From Neoceratodus forsteri (Eukaryota > Chordata > Ceratodontiformes > Ceratodontidae): a DNA stretch of 64,000 nucleotides. A program made the position numbers and the translations under genes. The notes beneath the pieces were generated by a model. It worked only from the letters and a program-made list of their open reading frames with translations. It made no database searches and was not told where the DNA came from. Below are positions 62,530 to 64,000 of the stretch, piece by piece. The DNA lies in the NCBI GenBank assembly GCA_016271365.2, contig CM057458.1, forward strand, positions 199,302,501 to 199,366,500, written 5' to 3'. How positions within the stretch are numbered: position 1 is the stretch's first letter; each line of letters opens with the position of its first letter.

Positions 62530-64000
62530 TGTAACCCCCTGCAAATGGGGGTTCCCAAAAGACTTCAGGAGCTTGCTTGAATGCTCCAAGCCTGAATGGT
62601 GTTTGGCATTTAAGCCATTTATCAGTGAGTGTTTTAGAGCCTCTGGTACTGTCTCTTTAAGAGCTGTCTGCTTGCAGACATAATTAGTTATATGGGGGAC
62701 TGTGTGCTTCTCTGAGTACCACTCGAGCTGCCAATTCACTTCATTTTGCAGTCACTAGGAGTGCAAAGGGAACCTATCTGAAAGATGTAACTGTTTGCCA
62801 GAAATTATTTAGAGTAATAATGAAATTACAGTTTGTCTAACCTGCTTTCTTTGCAGTCAGAACTGTGTCTGCTAGTTCCCATTCTAGTTTTGAACTGCTG
62901 AACTGGACCAATCAGTGTGGGGTAAGATAGCTCTAAATGGTGCCTTGAATCAGAACTTGGACTCATAATCTGAGCCAGCCACAAGAGGATTGTATGGGCA
63001 GTGACTCTGGGAGATGTAGTTTAGACTTCAGTGCCTTTTGGACCAACAGCAGCAGTCTATTGTGGTGACAGCCAATCCAGTCAAGAACTGGGAGGAACTC
63101 AAAGGAAGTGCCAGTTTTGTCGGTTGGAGTTTCAGTTGAGCTTTGGCAGTGAAGAAGGAAGGAGCCCTGTGCTTTTTCAGTGTGCAGTTTTAGTAATAAA
63201 GCGTGTGTAAGGCCCAGAGTTCCGGTCTGCAGCTTGTGTAACAGCTTGTTAGGACTGAATCGTCCTGTGAAAAGAATCAAAGGATCTCTGAAGAGTAGAA
63301 ACCAGGCTCACCCTGTAGAAGACTGGAGGAATTGCTGAAAATTGCACTCGGTCTGTCAGGAACTGAATCTGCTGTGTGTTCTCCCGGGTATTGTGCAGTA
63401 ATTGCGATCGGGATACAGATGCAGCCTGCCTGGTATAGTGCTTTCTTTATATGGATGTGTGAAGAGGTTTGTGTACCTCAAGTGAGCCCTGCTGACATTG
63501 AAGGACCCTATCTTATTTGGAGGTCGTGAGTACTAATTCAGGGTCGCTCCCTGTTGAATTGCCACATTAAATCCAAATGGAATTACTGTACTGCTGACTG
63601 TTTAATTCTCCTTTTCTCTGTGTGAAAGGGCCCCTACCAGCTGCCACGGTTTGGACTAGCCACTAGGGCTTGGGTACCCAGGGACAGTAACTGATAGGAT
63701 AGGCCTGTACACAGAGCCATAGGTGAGATTATTAGAGTGATAAGCTAATTAACCTGATTTCCCCTGTCCTTGTTATATCCCCTAAATAAATCAGAGCTGC
63801 TTGTTTCAGCAAAGTTATACTGCCTGAGGTATTTGTCTATGTTAAAGTACTGTACTGTGATTGTTGCACTGTATCTCATTTCACAGGAGGTCCCAGTGCG
63901 GAACCAGACCTGGGGTAAGTGTATACTGTGAAGGTAATTCTGATATATTGTGTGGGCCACTAGTGGGAAGAAAGGGGGTTGCAGTGTCCCAGAGGGCTGT
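62530..64000 (+). repeat. 3' LTR of the gypsy element, cut by window end
   Basis: Starts TGTAACCCCCTGCAAATGGG and follows the 5' LTR to CAGTGTCCCAGAGGGCTGT, the position of about 55861 in the 5' LTR. About 140 bases are therefore missing beyond the window. It has AATAAA at 63785. The pair differs by many one-base gaps. Confidence 0.95.

Larger units (their letters stand above)
54383..64000 (+). mobile_element. Ty3/gypsy LTR retrotransposon with PNMA-like Gag
   Basis: 5' LTR (54383-55998), primer-binding region, gag, protease, RT, RNase H, integrase, a further C-terminal region, then the 3' LTR (62530 to beyond 64000). The order PR-RT-RH-IN defines Ty3/gypsy. No envelope-like gene is visible. 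The element is inserted in ORF1 of a minus-strand CR1. Coding is spread over shifted frames, partly by single-base indels. The right target-site copy is outside the window, so the duplication cannot be checked. Confidence 0.9.

Overview
The window looks like intergenic DNA from a large, repeat-rich vertebrate genome. I find no host gene, tRNA, rRNA or CRISPR array. Almost every coding trace belongs to a transposable element. The mix is: CR1 LINEs with TTCTATG-type tails, L2/Rex1-like LINEs, a Tx1-type L1 LINE, a Penelope-like element, a PIF/Harbinger transposon, a tRNA-headed SINE with a MIR-like core, several foldback MITEs, and a Ty3/gypsy LTR retrotransposon. This suits a non-mammalian tetrapod or another sarcopterygian. 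An amphibian such as a caecilian is my guess, from memory of similar CR1 tails, and it is low confidence.

Layout. 1-8.8 kb: LINE fragments on both strands (an L2/Rex1-like pair and three CR1 copies) plus a foldback MITE. 8.9-16.7 kb: one CR1 (A) split by a second CR1 (B) inserted in its endonuclease region; both keep traces of an ORF1 esterase. 18.2-24.0 kb: a Penelope-like element on the minus strand with inverted and direct pseudo-LTRs, a degenerate hammerhead ribozyme motif, a dead reverse transcriptase and a GIY-YIG endonuclease. 24.0-28.4 kb: a Harbinger-type MITE, foldback elements and LINE 3' debris. 28.4-30.8 kb: the best preserved LINE, an L2. 31.4-37.0 kb: CR1 fragments and a Harbinger Myb/SANT-like gene remnant containing a SINE. 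38.3-40.2 kb: a 1.9-kb solo LTR with a 4-bp target duplication. 42.6-49.9 kb: one old Tx1 LINE broken up by two CR1s and a 786-bp near-palindromic element. 50.6-54.4 kb: a CR1 with ORF1 esterase, EN and RT. 54.4 kb to the end: a gypsy element with 1.6-kb LTRs, inserted in that CR1.

The most interesting item is the gypsy element. Its Gag resembles vertebrate PNMA (paraneoplastic Ma antigen) proteins, both in the N-terminal domain and in the capsid-like region. PNMA genes are known to be domesticated gypsy Gags, so this copy may belong to, or lie near, the source lineage. Its two LTRs differ mostly by single-base insertions and deletions, so some of the many frameshifts in this window may be assembly errors rather than decay.

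None of the elements has an intact full-length ORF as given. All coding entries are therefore reported as pseudogenes or remnants. Domain calls rest on motifs read by eye; no database search was run.
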